From: Caulobacter flavus
Lineage (GTDB): Bacteria; Pseudomonadota; Alphaproteobacteria; Caulobacterales; Caulobacteraceae
Length of the DNA stretch: 64,000 nt
Assembly: GCF_003722335.1 (NCBI RefSeq)
Contig: NZ_CP026100.1
Span: forward strand, 1,586,001-1,650,000
Reading direction: 5' to 3'
The notes under the pieces were generated by a model. The model saw nothing but the letters and a program-made list of their open reading frames with translations. It was not told the origin of the DNA and did not search any database. Of this stretch, positions 31,962-41,227 are shown piece after piece. Each line of letters begins with the position of its first letter. The stretch's first letter is position 1. The position numbers and the translations under genes were made by a program.

Positions 31962-33854
31962 ATGGTAAATGGACGGGTTCTGCTCATGACCGCTGGTGAA
32001 GCGACCAAGATTCAACCTGCCGCGCGCCCTGCGTCGGCCTTCAAGGAACGCCCGGCCCTGGCGCTGGTGCGCAAGGTCCAGGTGGACCGCTCGCGCGACG
32101 CGCTCCTGACCGATTTCGGCAAGACCACGCTGGAAGACCGCTATCTGCTGCCGGGCGAGTCCTACCAGGACATGTTCGCGCGCGTGTCGACGGCCTTCGC
32201 CGACGACGCCGACCACGCCCAGCGGGTCTACGACTACATGAGCCGCCTGTGGTTCATGCCGGCCACCCCGGTGCTCAGCAACGGCGGCGCCGATCGCGGC
32301 CTGCCGATCAGCTGCTTCCTCAACGCCGTCAACGACAGCCTCGACGGCATCCTGGGCGTCTGGAACGAGAACGTCTGGCTGGCGGCCAACGGCGGCGGCA
32401 TCGGCACCTACTGGGGCGGCGTCCGTTCGATCGGCGAGAAGGTCAAGGGCCAGGGCCAGACCTCGGGCATCATCCCCTTCATCCGCGTGATGGACAGCCT
32501 GACGCTGGCGATCAGCCAGGGCTCGCTGCGCCGCGGCTCGGCCGCCGTCTATCTCGACATCCACCACCCGGAAATCGAGGAGTTCCTCGAGATCCGCAAG
32601 GCGTCGGGCGACTTCAACCGCAAGTCCCTGAACCTGCACCACGGCATCTCGATCACCGACGAGTTCATGCACGCCGTGCGCGACGGCCAGAAGTTCGGCC
32701 TGCGCTCGCCCAAGACCAACGAGGTCCTGCGCGAAGTCGACGCCCGCGGCCTGTGGCAGAAGATCCTCGAGCTGCGCCTGCAGACCGGCGAGCCCTACCT
32801 GATCTTCTCTGACAGCGTGAACCGCGCCATGCCGTCGTTCCAGCGCGAGCTGGGCCTGAAGGTGCGCCAGTCGAACCTGTGCAGCGAGATCATGCTGCAC
32901 ACCGGCACCGACCACCTGGGCCAGGAGCGCACCGCGGTGTGCTGCCTGTCGAGCGTCAACGCCGAGACCTTCCTGGAGTGGCGCGACCACCCGACCTTCA
33001 TCGAGGACGTCATGCGCTTCCTCGACAACGTCCTGCAGGACTTCATCGACCGCGCTCCGGACGCGGCCTCGACGGCCGCCTACGCCGCCATGCGCGAGCG
33101 TTCGGTGGGCCTGGGTCTGATGGGCTTCCACTCGTTCCTGCAGAGCCAGAACGTGCCGTTCGAGAGCGCGCTGGCCAAGAGCTGGAACATGCGGATGTTC
33201 AAGCACCTGCGCCGCGAGGCCGACAAGGCCAGCCTGGCGCTCGGCGAAGAGAAGGGCCCGTGCCCGGACGCCGCCGACCGCGGCTCCAAGGAGCGCTTCT
33301 CGCACAAGCTGGCCATCGCCCCGACCGCCTCGATCTCGATCATCTGCGGCGGCACCTCGGCGGGCATCGAGCCGATCCCGGCCAACATCTACACCCACAA
33401 GACCCTGTCGGGCTCGTTCGCGGTGAAGAACCCCTACCTGGAGAAGCTGCTCGAGGAGAAGGGCCAGAACACCGACGTGGTCTGGGGTTCGATCCTGGAG
33501 AACGAAGGCTCGGTCCAGCACCTGGAGTTCCTGAGCCAGGACGAGAAGGACGTCTACAAGACCGCCTTCGAACTGGATCAGCGCTGGGTGGTCGAACTGG
33601 CCGCCGACCGCACGCCGGAAATCTGCCAGAGCCAGTCGGTCAACGTCTTCCTGCCGGGCGACGTCGACAAGTGGGACCTGCACATGCTGCACTGGATGGC
33701 CTGGGAACGCGGCGTGAAGAGCCTCTACTACCTGCGCTCCAAGTCGGTTCAGCGCGCGGCCTACGCCGGCGCCGACGGCAAGGAGGAGGCGGTCGCCGGC
33801 GGCTTCGACGCCCCGGGCAAGACCGACTACGAGGAATGCCTCGCCTGCCAGTAA
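31962..33854 (+). CDS. nrdA: Ribonucleoside-diphosphate reductase, alpha subunit (no ATP-cone)
   Basis: A 630-aa class I ribonucleotide reductase large subunit making deoxynucleotides for DNA synthesis. Catalytic landmarks are PISCFLNAVND (redox Cys), NLCSEI with the radical C307, and the C-terminal CLACQ dithiol that is re-reduced by thioredoxin. The N-terminus enters the barrel domain after about 60 residues (TLEDRYLLPGESY) and lacks the ATP-cone (allosteric activity) domain. ATG 31962 or 31986 could be the start; neither has a strong Shine-Dalgarno site. NrdR boxes and a DnaA G-box lie upstream and a terminator downstream. The partner nrdB is about 14 kb away. Confidence 0.96.
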   Translation: MVNGRVLLMTAGEATKIQPAARPASAFKERPALALVRKVQVDRSRDALLTDFGKTTLEDRYLLPGESYQDMFARVSTAFADDADHAQRVYDYMSRLWFMPATPVLSNGGADRGLPISCFLNAVNDSLDGILGVWNENVWLAANGGGIGTYWGGVRSIGEKVKGQGQTSGIIPFIRVMDSLTLAISQGSLRRGSAAVYLDIHHPEIEEFLEIRKASGDFNRKSLNLHHGISITDEFMHAVRDGQKFGLRSPKTNEVLREVDARGLWQKILELRLQTGEPYLIFSDSVNRAMPSFQRELGLKVRQSNLCSEIMLHTGTDHLGQERTAVCCLSSVNAETFLEWRDHPTFIEDVMRFLDNVLQDFIDRAPDAASTAAYAAMRERSVGLGLMGFHSFLQSQNVPFESALAKSWNMRMFKHLRREADKASLALGEEKGPCPDAADRGSKERFSHKLAIAPTASISIICGGTSAGIEPIPANIYTHKTLSGSFAVKNPYLEKLLEEKGQNTDVVWGSILENEGSVQHLEFLSQDEKDVYKTAFELDQRWVVELAADRTPEICQSQSVNVFLPGDVDKWDLHMLHWMAWERGVKSLYYLRSKSVQRAAYAGADGKEEAVAGGFDAPGKTDYEECLACQ

Positions 33855-33935
33855 GGCGGGCTTGCTAGGGCGCGCCAGGCGAAAGCGCGGGCGGTTTCGC
33901 CGCCCGACGCGCTCCACTCCAGCGACGATTGACCA

Positions 33936-33966
33936 CAGCGGCGCGACATATCGCGCCGCTGTTTTT
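33936..33966 (+). terminator. Rho-independent terminator of nrdA
   Basis: A perfect 11-bp stem CAGCGGCGCGA/TCGCGCCGCTG (33936-33946 and 33951-33961) with a CATA loop, followed by TTTTT. Confidence 0.95.
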
Positions 33967-34026
33967 CTGCGCGGAACCAATACTGTCACGAGCTGTTCAC
34001 CGAACGCCGGCGTTTTCCCGGTGGAC

Positions 34027-34046
34027 GTATCCGATCAGGCGGATAC
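34027..34046 (+). promoter_or_regulatory. Inverted repeat upstream of the outer-membrane protein gene
   Basis: A perfect inverted repeat GTATCCG/CGGATAC with a 6-bp spacer lies 31 bp before the start codon at 34078. It is either an operator or a leader hairpin; no regulator gene is adjacent to favour one. Confidence 0.4.
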
Positions 34047-34077
34047 GGTGGGCAGGATTGGGATTGGGGAATCCGCA

Positions 34078-35055
34078 ATGCGTATCGTTTGCGTGACGAT
34101 CGCGACGTGCTGCGGCGCCAGTTTGGCGCTTTCCGCGGCATCGTCCGATGCTGCTGTCCGTAAGGGCAAGCGCAAGGCGACGGCCAGACCGGCCGCCGCG
34201 GCGCCCGCCCTCACGCCTGCCTTGCAGAAGCTCGACCTGACCCGTCGCGACCCGTCGCAGGCCGCCGCGCCGTCGGCCGCCGCCTTCGCTGGCCGTCCGG
34301 CCGACTCCCGCGCCGTCGAGGCCGAGGGCGAGCTGTTCTCGGTGTCGCCGGCGGGTCTCTACGGCGACGCCAACCTGCTGGACGCCGATCGCTACTACAA
34401 CGAGCGCGGGCCGGTCAGCTGGCGGTCGGGCAGCTATGTGGTGGGCGACAACGGCCACCGCGTGGACGCCGTGCGGGTCTCGGTGGCCAGCTCCTCGCGC
34501 CTGGCGCAGAGCGCGCCGCTCAGCCTGGTGCGCCCGGGCGCTTCCAATTTCGACACCGACAGCGTCGACGTCAGCGTCTCGCGCGGCTGGCCGGCGGCGG
34601 TCAAGTTCGACGCCGGCAAGCTGGCCGTCGACTTCACGCCGCATGCGGGTCTGGGCTTCGGCGGCGCCGGCGGCTCGGCTGAGGCCGGCGGCATGGTCCG
34701 CATCGGCAAGAGCGTCGAGGATCGCGTGATTAGCGGCCTGGGCGTGCGCGACGGCCGCGAGACCTTCGGCGACCGCGGGCGCTGGTACCTGTTCGCGGGC
34801 GCCAGCGGCCAGCTGGTCGGCATGAACCTGTTGCGCGGCCAGGACGGCGACTGGACCCGGGCCGGCGTCACCTCCGACACCGGCAGCCGGCTGGTCGGCG
34901 ACGCCCAGGCGGGCGTGGGCTGGCGGCGCGGTCCGATGCAGGCCTCGGTCGGCTACATCCGCCGCGAGATCAAGGCCAAGGACCAGATCATGGGCATGGC
35001 GACCCAGGAAGACTCGGTCGTGGCCCTGTCGTTCAGCCTCAAACCGCATTGGTGA
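34078..35055 (+). CDS. Putative outer-membrane beta-barrel protein, LpxR/DUF2219-like C-terminus
   Basis: A 325-aa exported protein. The start at ATG 34078 gives a signal peptide (MRIVCVTIATCCGASLALSAA). A low-complexity Ala/Pro/Lys stretch (25-85) follows. The second half has alternating amphipathic strands, and its end (RWYLFAGASGQLVGMNLL, GDAQAGVGWRRGPMQASVGY, final SVVALSFSLKPHW) resembles the last strands of LpxR/DUF2219 lipid-A deacylase barrels. The N-terminal LpxR catalytic strands are not evident, so enzymatic activity is doubtful. The terminal aromatic residue W suits BAM-dependent assembly. It is a single gene after the nrdA terminator. Confidence 0.65.
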   Translation: MRIVCVTIATCCGASLALSAASSDAAVRKGKRKATARPAAAAPALTPALQKLDLTRRDPSQAAAPSAAAFAGRPADSRAVEAEGELFSVSPAGLYGDANLLDADRYYNERGPVSWRSGSYVVGDNGHRVDAVRVSVASSSRLAQSAPLSLVRPGASNFDTDSVDVSVSRGWPAAVKFDAGKLAVDFTPHAGLGFGGAGGSAEAGGMVRIGKSVEDRVISGLGVRDGRETFGDRGRWYLFAGASGQLVGMNLLRGQDGDWTRAGVTSDTGSRLVGDAQAGVGWRRGPMQASVGYIRREIKAKDQIMGMATQEDSVVALSFSLKPHW

Positions 35056-35151
35056 CCGGTGTTTGATTTGGCTCCGCGACCTCGCGGCGCTTGAGTTTCC
35101 GGCCGCGATCATGCAGCTAGCGACGATCCGTCCGCAAAATCGTCGAGCGTC

Positions 35152-35475
35152 ATGAGCGAGAGCGAGCCCCCGCGCCGCAAGATCCTGAGCCTGAAGAGCG
35201 GCGTCGCCGCGCCCGGCGGCCCGCCGCCGCTCGAGCGGCTGCAGAAGGCCGCCAAGGTGGTGACCCCCGAGCCGGCTCCGCCGCCGCCTCCGGCCGTGGG
35301 CGACTGGAAGTGCAAGCCCTGCGGCACCCGCTTCGATCCGCCGGCCGAACTGGCCGACGAGGACCACGTGCGCTGCCCGTCGTGCAACGCCCGCCTGGGC
35401 CTGGCCTCGGACTTCCGCGCCGACCCGCCCAACCTGGCCAAGCTGCGCGCGCGTCACCTGAAGAAGGCCGGCTGA
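35152..35475 (+). CDS. Small zinc-ribbon protein
   Basis: A 107-aa protein of unknown function. A Pro-rich disordered N-terminal half (PEPAPPPPPAVGDW) precedes a four-cysteine zinc ribbon, CKPC at about residues 57-60 and CPSC at about 79-82 spaced by 18, and then a basic helix RARHLKKAG. No signal peptide or membrane segment is present. Similar small zinc ribbons are often nucleic-acid-binding, but nothing here shows it. The gene stands between the outer-membrane protein and the convergent HxlR regulator. Confidence 0.7.
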   Translation: MSESEPPRRKILSLKSGVAAPGGPPPLERLQKAAKVVTPEPAPPPPPAVGDWKCKPCGTRFDPPAELADEDHVRCPSCNARLGLASDFRADPPNLAKLRARHLKKAG

Positions 35476-35521
35476 GCCGGTCTTTTCGTCCCGGCCCGAT
35501 CGGGCTGGACGACGTCCTGGC

Positions 35522-35899
35522 CTACGTCGCGCGTCCCGGCCAGCTCTGCCGCTGGGCGAGCACGCGGGCCACCTCGGCCATGTTCTCCGTGCCCCAGAGA
35601 GACAGCGGCTCCAGCGCCTTGGTCAGGCTGACCCCCAGCGGGGTCAGGCTGTAGTCGACCCTGGGCGGCACTTCCTTGTAGTCGGTGCGCACGACCAGGT
35701 CGTCTCCCTCCAGCTCCTTCAACTGCTGGATCAGCACCTTGTCGCTGACCCCGCGCACGGCCCGGCGCAGCTCGCCGTAGCGGGTGGGGCCCTGCAGCAG
35801 GAAGTAGAGAATCAGCGGCTTCCACTTGCCGGAGATGACGCGAAGCGTGGCGTCGAGGCCGCAGCTGAAGCCGGTGGTGCAGGCGGGGGCGTCGCTCAT
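35522..35899 (-). CDS. HxlR family transcriptional regulator
   Basis: A 125-aa winged-helix repressor of the HxlR (DUF24) family, which often senses electrophiles or oxidants through cysteines. The family block ISGKWKPLILYFLLQGPTRYGELRR covers about 23-47, then GVSDKVLIQQLKELEGDDLV. The N-terminal Cys residues in ACTTGFSCGLDATL match the redox-sensing Cys position of the family. ATG 35899 is chosen because the longer frame to 35986 would run through the operator repeats. It is divergent from an SDR oxidoreductase with two inverted repeats between them, a typical regulator-target pair. Confidence 0.9.
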   Translation of the reverse strand: MSDAPACTTGFSCGLDATLRVISGKWKPLILYFLLQGPTRYGELRRAVRGVSDKVLIQQLKELEGDDLVVRTDYKEVPPRVDYSLTPLGVSLTKALEPLSLWGTENMAEVARVLAQRQSWPGRAT

Positions 35900-35923
35900 G
35901 TTCGCGGGACCTGAACTTTCTAG

Positions 35924-35960
35924 GCACTTACCAAAAGGTGCATACTTGTCGATAGGTATG
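35924..35960. promoter_or_regulatory. Candidate HxlR operator (two inverted repeats)
   Basis: GCAC-N10-GTGC (35924-35941) is followed directly, sharing one base, by CATAC-N10-GTATG (35941-35960). Both have the same 10-bp spacer and lie in the divergent hxlR/SDR promoter region. Confidence 0.55.
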
Positions 35961-36003
35961 TAGGTCGCCAATTCACTTGCCGCCACACAAAAGGAGGCAA
36001 GAC

Positions 36004-36738
36004 ATGACCAGACTTCAAGGCAGGACCGCCGTCGTGACCGGCGGCGGCAGCGGCATCGGCCTGGGCGCGGCCAAGCGCTTCGTCGAGGAAGGCGCGTTCG
36101 TCTACATCTTCGGCCGCCGGCAGGAGGCGCTGGACGCGGCCCTGGAGACGCTGGGGCCCAACGCCCGCGCCGTGCGCGGCTCGGTGACCGACATGGCCGA
36201 TCTCGACCGGCTTTACGAGACGGTAAAGGCCGAACGCGGCGGCCTCGACGTTCTGCTGGCCAACGCCGGCACGGGCGCCTTCGCGCCGCTGGGCCAGATT
36301 ACGCCCGAGCACTACGACCAGATCTTCGACCTCAACGTGAAGGGCTTGGTGTTCACGGTGCAGAAGGCCCTGCCGCTGATGGGGCAGGGCGGCTCGATCA
36401 TCCTGACCGGCTCCAGCACCGGGGTGATGGGCACGCCGGCCTTCAGCATCTACAGCGCCACCAAGGCGGCGGTGCGCAACCTGGCCCGCAGCTGGGCGCT
36501 GGACCTGCGCGGCACGGGCGTGCGCGTCAACGTGCTGTCGCCGGGGCCGATCACCACCGAGCTGGCGCAGGAGGTGTTGGGCGAGGAAGGCGTGGCGGCC
36601 ATGGGCGCCTCGACGGTGCTGGGCCGCATGGGCGATCCGGCCGAGACGGGCGCGGTCGCCGCCTTCCTGGCCTCGTCGGACTCCAGCTTCATGACTGGCG
36701 GCGAGGTGTTCGTCGACGGCGGCCTCGCCCAGGTCTGA
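36004..36738 (+). CDS. Short-chain dehydrogenase/reductase (SDR)
   Basis: A 244-aa classical SDR oxidoreductase. The NAD(P)-binding motif is VTGGGSGIGLGAAK, followed by LLANAGTGAF (NAG motif) and the catalytic ILTGSSTG Ser and YSATKAA Tyr/Lys. An Arg pair at the end of strand 2 (IFGRRQEA) favours NADPH. AAGGAGG seven bases ahead decides ATG 36004. It is divergent from the HxlR regulator and is the probable target of that repressor, by analogy with HxlR-controlled quinone or aldehyde reductases. The substrate is unknown. Confidence 0.92.
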   Translation: MTRLQGRTAVVTGGGSGIGLGAAKRFVEEGAFVYIFGRRQEALDAALETLGPNARAVRGSVTDMADLDRLYETVKAERGGLDVLLANAGTGAFAPLGQITPEHYDQIFDLNVKGLVFTVQKALPLMGQGGSIILTGSSTGVMGTPAFSIYSATKAAVRNLARSWALDLRGTGVRVNVLSPGPITTELAQEVLGEEGVAAMGASTVLGRMGDPAETGAVAAFLASSDSSFMTGGEVFVDGGLAQV

Positions 36739-36746
36739 GGCGCGCC

Positions 36747-37187
36747 TCAGCGCGGCGGCGGTGGCGGTCCCTCGCTTCCGCCGCCAGGTCCCGGAGGGCC
36801 GCCCGGGCCGCCCGGACCGCCCTCGGGCAGGAAGGCGGCGATGCGGTGATTGCTGAGGGTGAAGCGCACCGTCTGGCCCACCGTCACGCCGCCCAGCAGG
36901 CCGGGCCTGGCCATGGCGAAGGGCATCGCGCCCGCCGGCCAGTTCAGCGCCTCGTTGGCCTGATAGGCGATGGTCACCCGCTCGGCCCCGGCGTCGAGCG
37001 CGGTGACCACGCCGACGATCACCACCTTGTCGAGGTCGGCCTGCTTAGTCCCGCCCGGCCCCGGGCCAGGCCCGCCGGCCCCGCCGGAAGGCGGTCCGCC
37101 CGGACCCCGGCCGCCGCCGGGCGGCTGGGCGTGGGCGGTCGTGGCGAGCAGGGCGGCGGCGAGGGCGGGAAGGATGAACTTGCGCAT
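36747..37187 (-). CDS. Exported CusF-like putative copper-binding protein
   Basis: A 146-aa periplasmic protein. The signal peptide MRKFILPALAAALLATTAHA sets the start at 37187. A Gly/Pro-rich linker (21-45) and a Gly/Pro-rich tail flank a small OB-fold core: VGVVTALDAGAERVTI, ALNWPAGAMPFAM, then VGQTVRFTL. This order matches CusF-like copper-binding domains, whose metal site is WPxMxMxF. Here the first of the two site Met residues is replaced (WPAGAMPF), so metal binding may be weakened. No copper-efflux genes are adjacent; the patatin gene lies upstream on the same strand. Confidence 0.68.
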   Translation of the reverse strand: MRKFILPALAAALLATTAHAQPPGGGRGPGGPPSGGAGGPGPGPGGTKQADLDKVVIVGVVTALDAGAERVTIAYQANEALNWPAGAMPFAMARPGLLGGVTVGQTVRFTLSNHRIAAFLPEGGPGGPGGPPGPGGGSEGPPPPPR

Positions 37188-37276
37188 GACCGATCGAGCG
37201 TGGCTTGGGCCCGCCCTGCCTAGCGGCCGAGTGCTGCGCGATGACTGCGCTCGGTTTCGCGCCTGCAATCTGGCGC

Positions 37277-38533
37277 TCAGCCTTCCGTGGTCGGATCCAG
37301 GCTGATCGCGCCGGGCTCGGGCTTGGGCCGGGCGCCGGCCCGCTTGAACAGTCCGCGCCAGCCGGTCGGCTCCAGGGTCGGGCTAGCCCAGACCTTGTCC
37401 TCCATCGCCAGCCTCTCGGCCGCGTCGTAGATCTTCCGCATGGTCGGCGTCTCGAAGCGCAGCATGTTGACGCCGTCGAAGTCGCCGGGGATCGAGGCCA
37501 CGCTGAGCGGCAGGTTGTGGCGGGTGCAGAATCCCTCGGCCAGGCTCAGCGCCTGGCGGTACGAGAACCGCAGCATGGTCTCGAAACTGCGGCCCATGAT
37601 CGAGGCGACGCCCGGCGGGGTCGAGCGCGGCGAGGGATCCAGCACCGTGTTGACGATGACGTAGACCCGGCCCCGGCGCAGACGCTGGCCCAGGTTGCGC
37701 CAGTGCAGCAGGGCGTCGGGCATCAGGAACAGAGGGGCGGCCACGCCGCCGTCGACGTGCATCTCCTGACGGCGCTCGCCGTTGGCCTCGACGTCGAACA
37801 TCTTGGGCGGGAACAGGCCCGGCACCGTGGCCGAGGCCACCAGCACCTCGCGGAACAGCTTCACCGCCCGAGGACCGCCGTGGGCGGCGATGGCCCCCAT
37901 GTCCCAGATCGAGGCCCGCTGGTTGTCGAGGTTGGTGGTGGCGATCAGCAGGCGCCGGCCCTTGGCGTGCTCGGCCGCGACGGCGTCGATCATCGCCTCG
38001 TCGACGAAGGGCTCGACCAGGGCGTCCAGGCTCTCGCCCTTGAAGATGCTGGGGCCCAGCGCCGGCGCCAGGCGACGCAGGCTGAGCAGTTCGGCGGCGT
38101 GGCCGCCCAGATAGGCCTCGGTCAGGCGGTCGTCCCAGGCCGGGCCGAGGAAGGCCAGCGGCGCGATCAGGGCGCCGGTCGAGACGCCGGTGACGATGGC
38201 GAAGTCGGGCCGCCGGCCGGCCTTGGTCAGGCCCGTCAGCACGCCCGCGCCATAGGCGCCGCCGGCCGCGCCGCCCGACAGGGCCAGGATGTTGAATTCG
38301 TCGACGCCGAGCAGCGAGCGCACCGGCGCCAGGCGGTCGGCGGCGGTCTTCAGCGCGTCTTCGGCCTGTTCGATCGACAGGCGCACGCCGGGAAAGTCGA
38401 GCGCCTCGACATGGGCGTCGGCCGCCGGGGCGGGCAGGCGCTTTCCGCGCAGCGGATCGGGTCCCTTCCAGTCGCGGAAGAAGCCTTGGATGGTGATCTT
38501 GTTGTCGCCCCCGCGGTCCCCTCCGCGCTCCAT
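37277..38533 (-). CDS. Patatin-like phospholipase
   Basis: A 418-aa Ser-Asp dyad lipid acyl hydrolase. The oxyanion loop LSGGAAGGAYGAGVL is followed by the nucleophile motif GVSTGAL and the catalytic Asp in MHVDGGVAAPLF. No signal peptide is visible, so it probably acts on the cytoplasmic face. Its start is 4 bp after the stop of the hemolysin III-like gene, so the two form an operon with both products expected at membranes. The C-terminal 70 residues are charged and Pro-rich. By family knowledge a phospholipase A activity is likely; the physiological role is not clear. Confidence 0.9.
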   Translation of the reverse strand: MERGGDRGGDNKITIQGFFRDWKGPDPLRGKRLPAPAADAHVEALDFPGVRLSIEQAEDALKTAADRLAPVRSLLGVDEFNILALSGGAAGGAYGAGVLTGLTKAGRRPDFAIVTGVSTGALIAPLAFLGPAWDDRLTEAYLGGHAAELLSLRRLAPALGPSIFKGESLDALVEPFVDEAMIDAVAAEHAKGRRLLIATTNLDNQRASIWDMGAIAAHGGPRAVKLFREVLVASATVPGLFPPKMFDVEANGERRQEMHVDGGVAAPLFLMPDALLHWRNLGQRLRRGRVYVIVNTVLDPSPRSTPPGVASIMGRSFETMLRFSYRQALSLAEGFCTRHNLPLSVASIPGDFDGVNMLRFETPTMRKIYDAAERLAMEDKVWASPTLEPTGWRGLFKRAGARPKPEPGAISLDPTTEG

Positions 38534-38537
38534 GGGC

Positions 38538-39203
38538 CTAGCCCCGGGCGCCGGCCAGGACGACCCCGACCAGCACGGCCGCGTAGTGCAGGCCAGCCCC
38601 GCCGATCACGTGGCCGTGCCAGATGGCGCGGCGGAACTTCAGCCGGCGCATCAGGTAGAAGACGGTGCCGGTGGAATAGACGAGGCCGCCGATGGCCAGC
38701 AGCAGCAGCGCCACCCACGACAGGCCCTCGATCATCGGCTTGATGGCCACCAGCACCAGCCAGCCCATGGCCATGTACAGGCCGACCCAGAAACGCTTGT
38801 CCAGGCCCGGCAGGAACAGCTTGGCCGCCACGCCCAGGGCCGCGACGCTCCAGACCGCCGTGGTCATGCCGATCGCCCACCAGCCCTCGAGGTTCTGGGT
38901 GGTGAAGGGCGTGTAGGAGGCGGCGATCATGATGAAGATGCCGGCGTGGTCGAAGCGGCGCAGCAGCGGCTGCCAGCGCGCCTTGGAGAAGTTGTAGGCC
39001 GTCGACAGCGACAGCATGGTCACCAGGCCGATGGTGTAGACCCCGATCGCCGCCATCTGGCCCAGCGAGCCCAGGCCGAAGGCCAGGCCCAGCAGGATGC
39101 CGCCGCCCAGCAGGGCGCAGGCCAGGCCGGCCAGGTGCACGATCAGGTCGGCCAGCTTGGCGCCCGTCGTCGGGTAGTGCTTGGTGAAGTCTGAGATCGT
39201 CAT
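38538..39203 (-). CDS. Hemolysin III / PAQR family membrane protein
   Basis: A 221-aa polytopic membrane protein with seven hydrophobic segments, related to YqfA and eukaryotic adiponectin (PAQR) receptors. The PAQR-type metal-site motifs are recognisable: the Ser/Asn in STAYNFSKARW, LRRFDHAGIFIMIAASYTPF (Asp-His) and WHGHVIGGAGLHYAAV (His pair). Proteins of this family are thought to be membrane hydrolases rather than true hemolysins. It lies directly upstream of the patatin gene (4-bp gap), so a joint role in lipid turnover is a reasonable inference. Confidence 0.9.
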   Translation of the reverse strand: MTISDFTKHYPTTGAKLADLIVHLAGLACALLGGGILLGLAFGLGSLGQMAAIGVYTIGLVTMLSLSTAYNFSKARWQPLLRRFDHAGIFIMIAASYTPFTTQNLEGWWAIGMTTAVWSVAALGVAAKLFLPGLDKRFWVGLYMAMGWLVLVAIKPMIEGLSWVALLLLAIGGLVYSTGTVFYLMRRLKFRRAIWHGHVIGGAGLHYAAVLVGVVLAGARG

Positions 39204-39289
39204 GGCCCGCCCAGCCTACTCAAAATCGGTGACGTATAAACGTCGATCATCATGGCGCCGAAAGGGCGGCGCGCAAGCGTGACCAATCG

Positions 39290-40057
39290 TCATGTCAGTC
39301 CGAAAAAGCCGTCCCAGGCCAGCTTGGTTCCGACCAGGATCAGAAGCACGTAGATCACCTTGTAGAAGCCCTCGGCCGGCACCTTGCGCACCAGCAGCAC
39401 GCCGGCCCAGGTCGAGGCGATCGCCACCGGCAGCAGCACGGCCACCGTGGCCAGCACCTCGTGGGTGAACTGGCCCAGGGCGATGTAGGCCGGCAGCTTC
39501 ATCCAGTTCACGACGGCGAAGAAGATGGCGCTGGTGCCGACGAAGACGTCGCGCGGCAGGCGGCGCGGCAGCACGTAGATCTGGAAGGGCGGACCGCCGG
39601 CGTGGGCGATCTGGCTGGTGAAGCCCGAGGCCATGCCGCACAGCACGCCCAGCCACGGGCGGGCCGGCCCGGTCTCGATGGCGGCGGCGGCCTTGACCGC
39701 CCGCTCGGCCCACAGGCGCTGGGCGGCGAACAGGATGGAGACGAGGCCGACCGCCAGCTCCACCGCCGCCGACGACACCAGCGCCGCCAGCGCCCAGCCC
39801 AGGAAGATGCCGAACGCCGCGGGCGGGGTCATCAGGATCAGCAGGCCCTTGTCCCAGGTCTTGCGATAGGCCCAGACCCCGACGACGTCCTGCACGATCA
39901 GCAGCGGCAGCAGGATCGCCGCGGCCTTCACCGGCCCGACCGCCAGGGCCATCAAGGGGGTGGCCACCACCCCGATCCCCGCGAACCCGCCCTTGGCCAG
40001 GCCCACCAGGATCACGGCGGGAATGGCGACGGCGTAGAAGAAGGGGTCGGTGAGCAT
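39290..40057 (-). CDS. TauE/SafE family sulfite/anion exporter-like protein
   Basis: A 255-aa inner-membrane protein of the TauE/SafE (DUF81) family with about eight hydrophobic segments in two halves. The family signatures are VGLAKGGFAGIGVVATPLMAL near the N-terminus and the pseudo-repeat LCGMASGFTSQIAHAGGPPFQIYVLP near the middle. Members export sulfite or organosulfonates, but no sulfur-metabolism genes are next to this one. The gene is alone between the hemolysin III-like gene and the aldo/keto reductase, all on the minus strand. Confidence 0.9.
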   Translation of the reverse strand: MLTDPFFYAVAIPAVILVGLAKGGFAGIGVVATPLMALAVGPVKAAAILLPLLIVQDVVGVWAYRKTWDKGLLILMTPPAAFGIFLGWALAALVSSAAVELAVGLVSILFAAQRLWAERAVKAAAAIETGPARPWLGVLCGMASGFTSQIAHAGGPPFQIYVLPRRLPRDVFVGTSAIFFAVVNWMKLPAYIALGQFTHEVLATVAVLLPVAIASTWAGVLLVRKVPAEGFYKVIYVLLILVGTKLAWDGFFGLT

Positions 40058-40116
40058 GGCGGGGTGTTAGCAGGGGCGAGGCGGGCGGGCCATGGGGCGC
40101 CGCCCGCGGTTGCAGG

Positions 40117-41151
<1,035 letters not shown>

Positions 41152-41193
41152 GGGGTGTCTCCGGGGAAGGAAGGGGCGTCAGTGGACAGGGCC

Positions 41194-41220
41194 GCTCCTC
41201 CCCGCAGGCGGGGGAGGAGC
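41194..41220 (-). terminator. GC-rich hairpin after the MFS transporter gene
   Basis: A 10-bp perfect stem GCTCCTCCCC/GGGGAGGAGC (41194-41203 and 41211-41220) lies just past the MFS stop codon. There is no T-run, so it may attenuate rather than terminate. Confidence 0.45.
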
Positions 41221-41227
41221 GAGGGCT

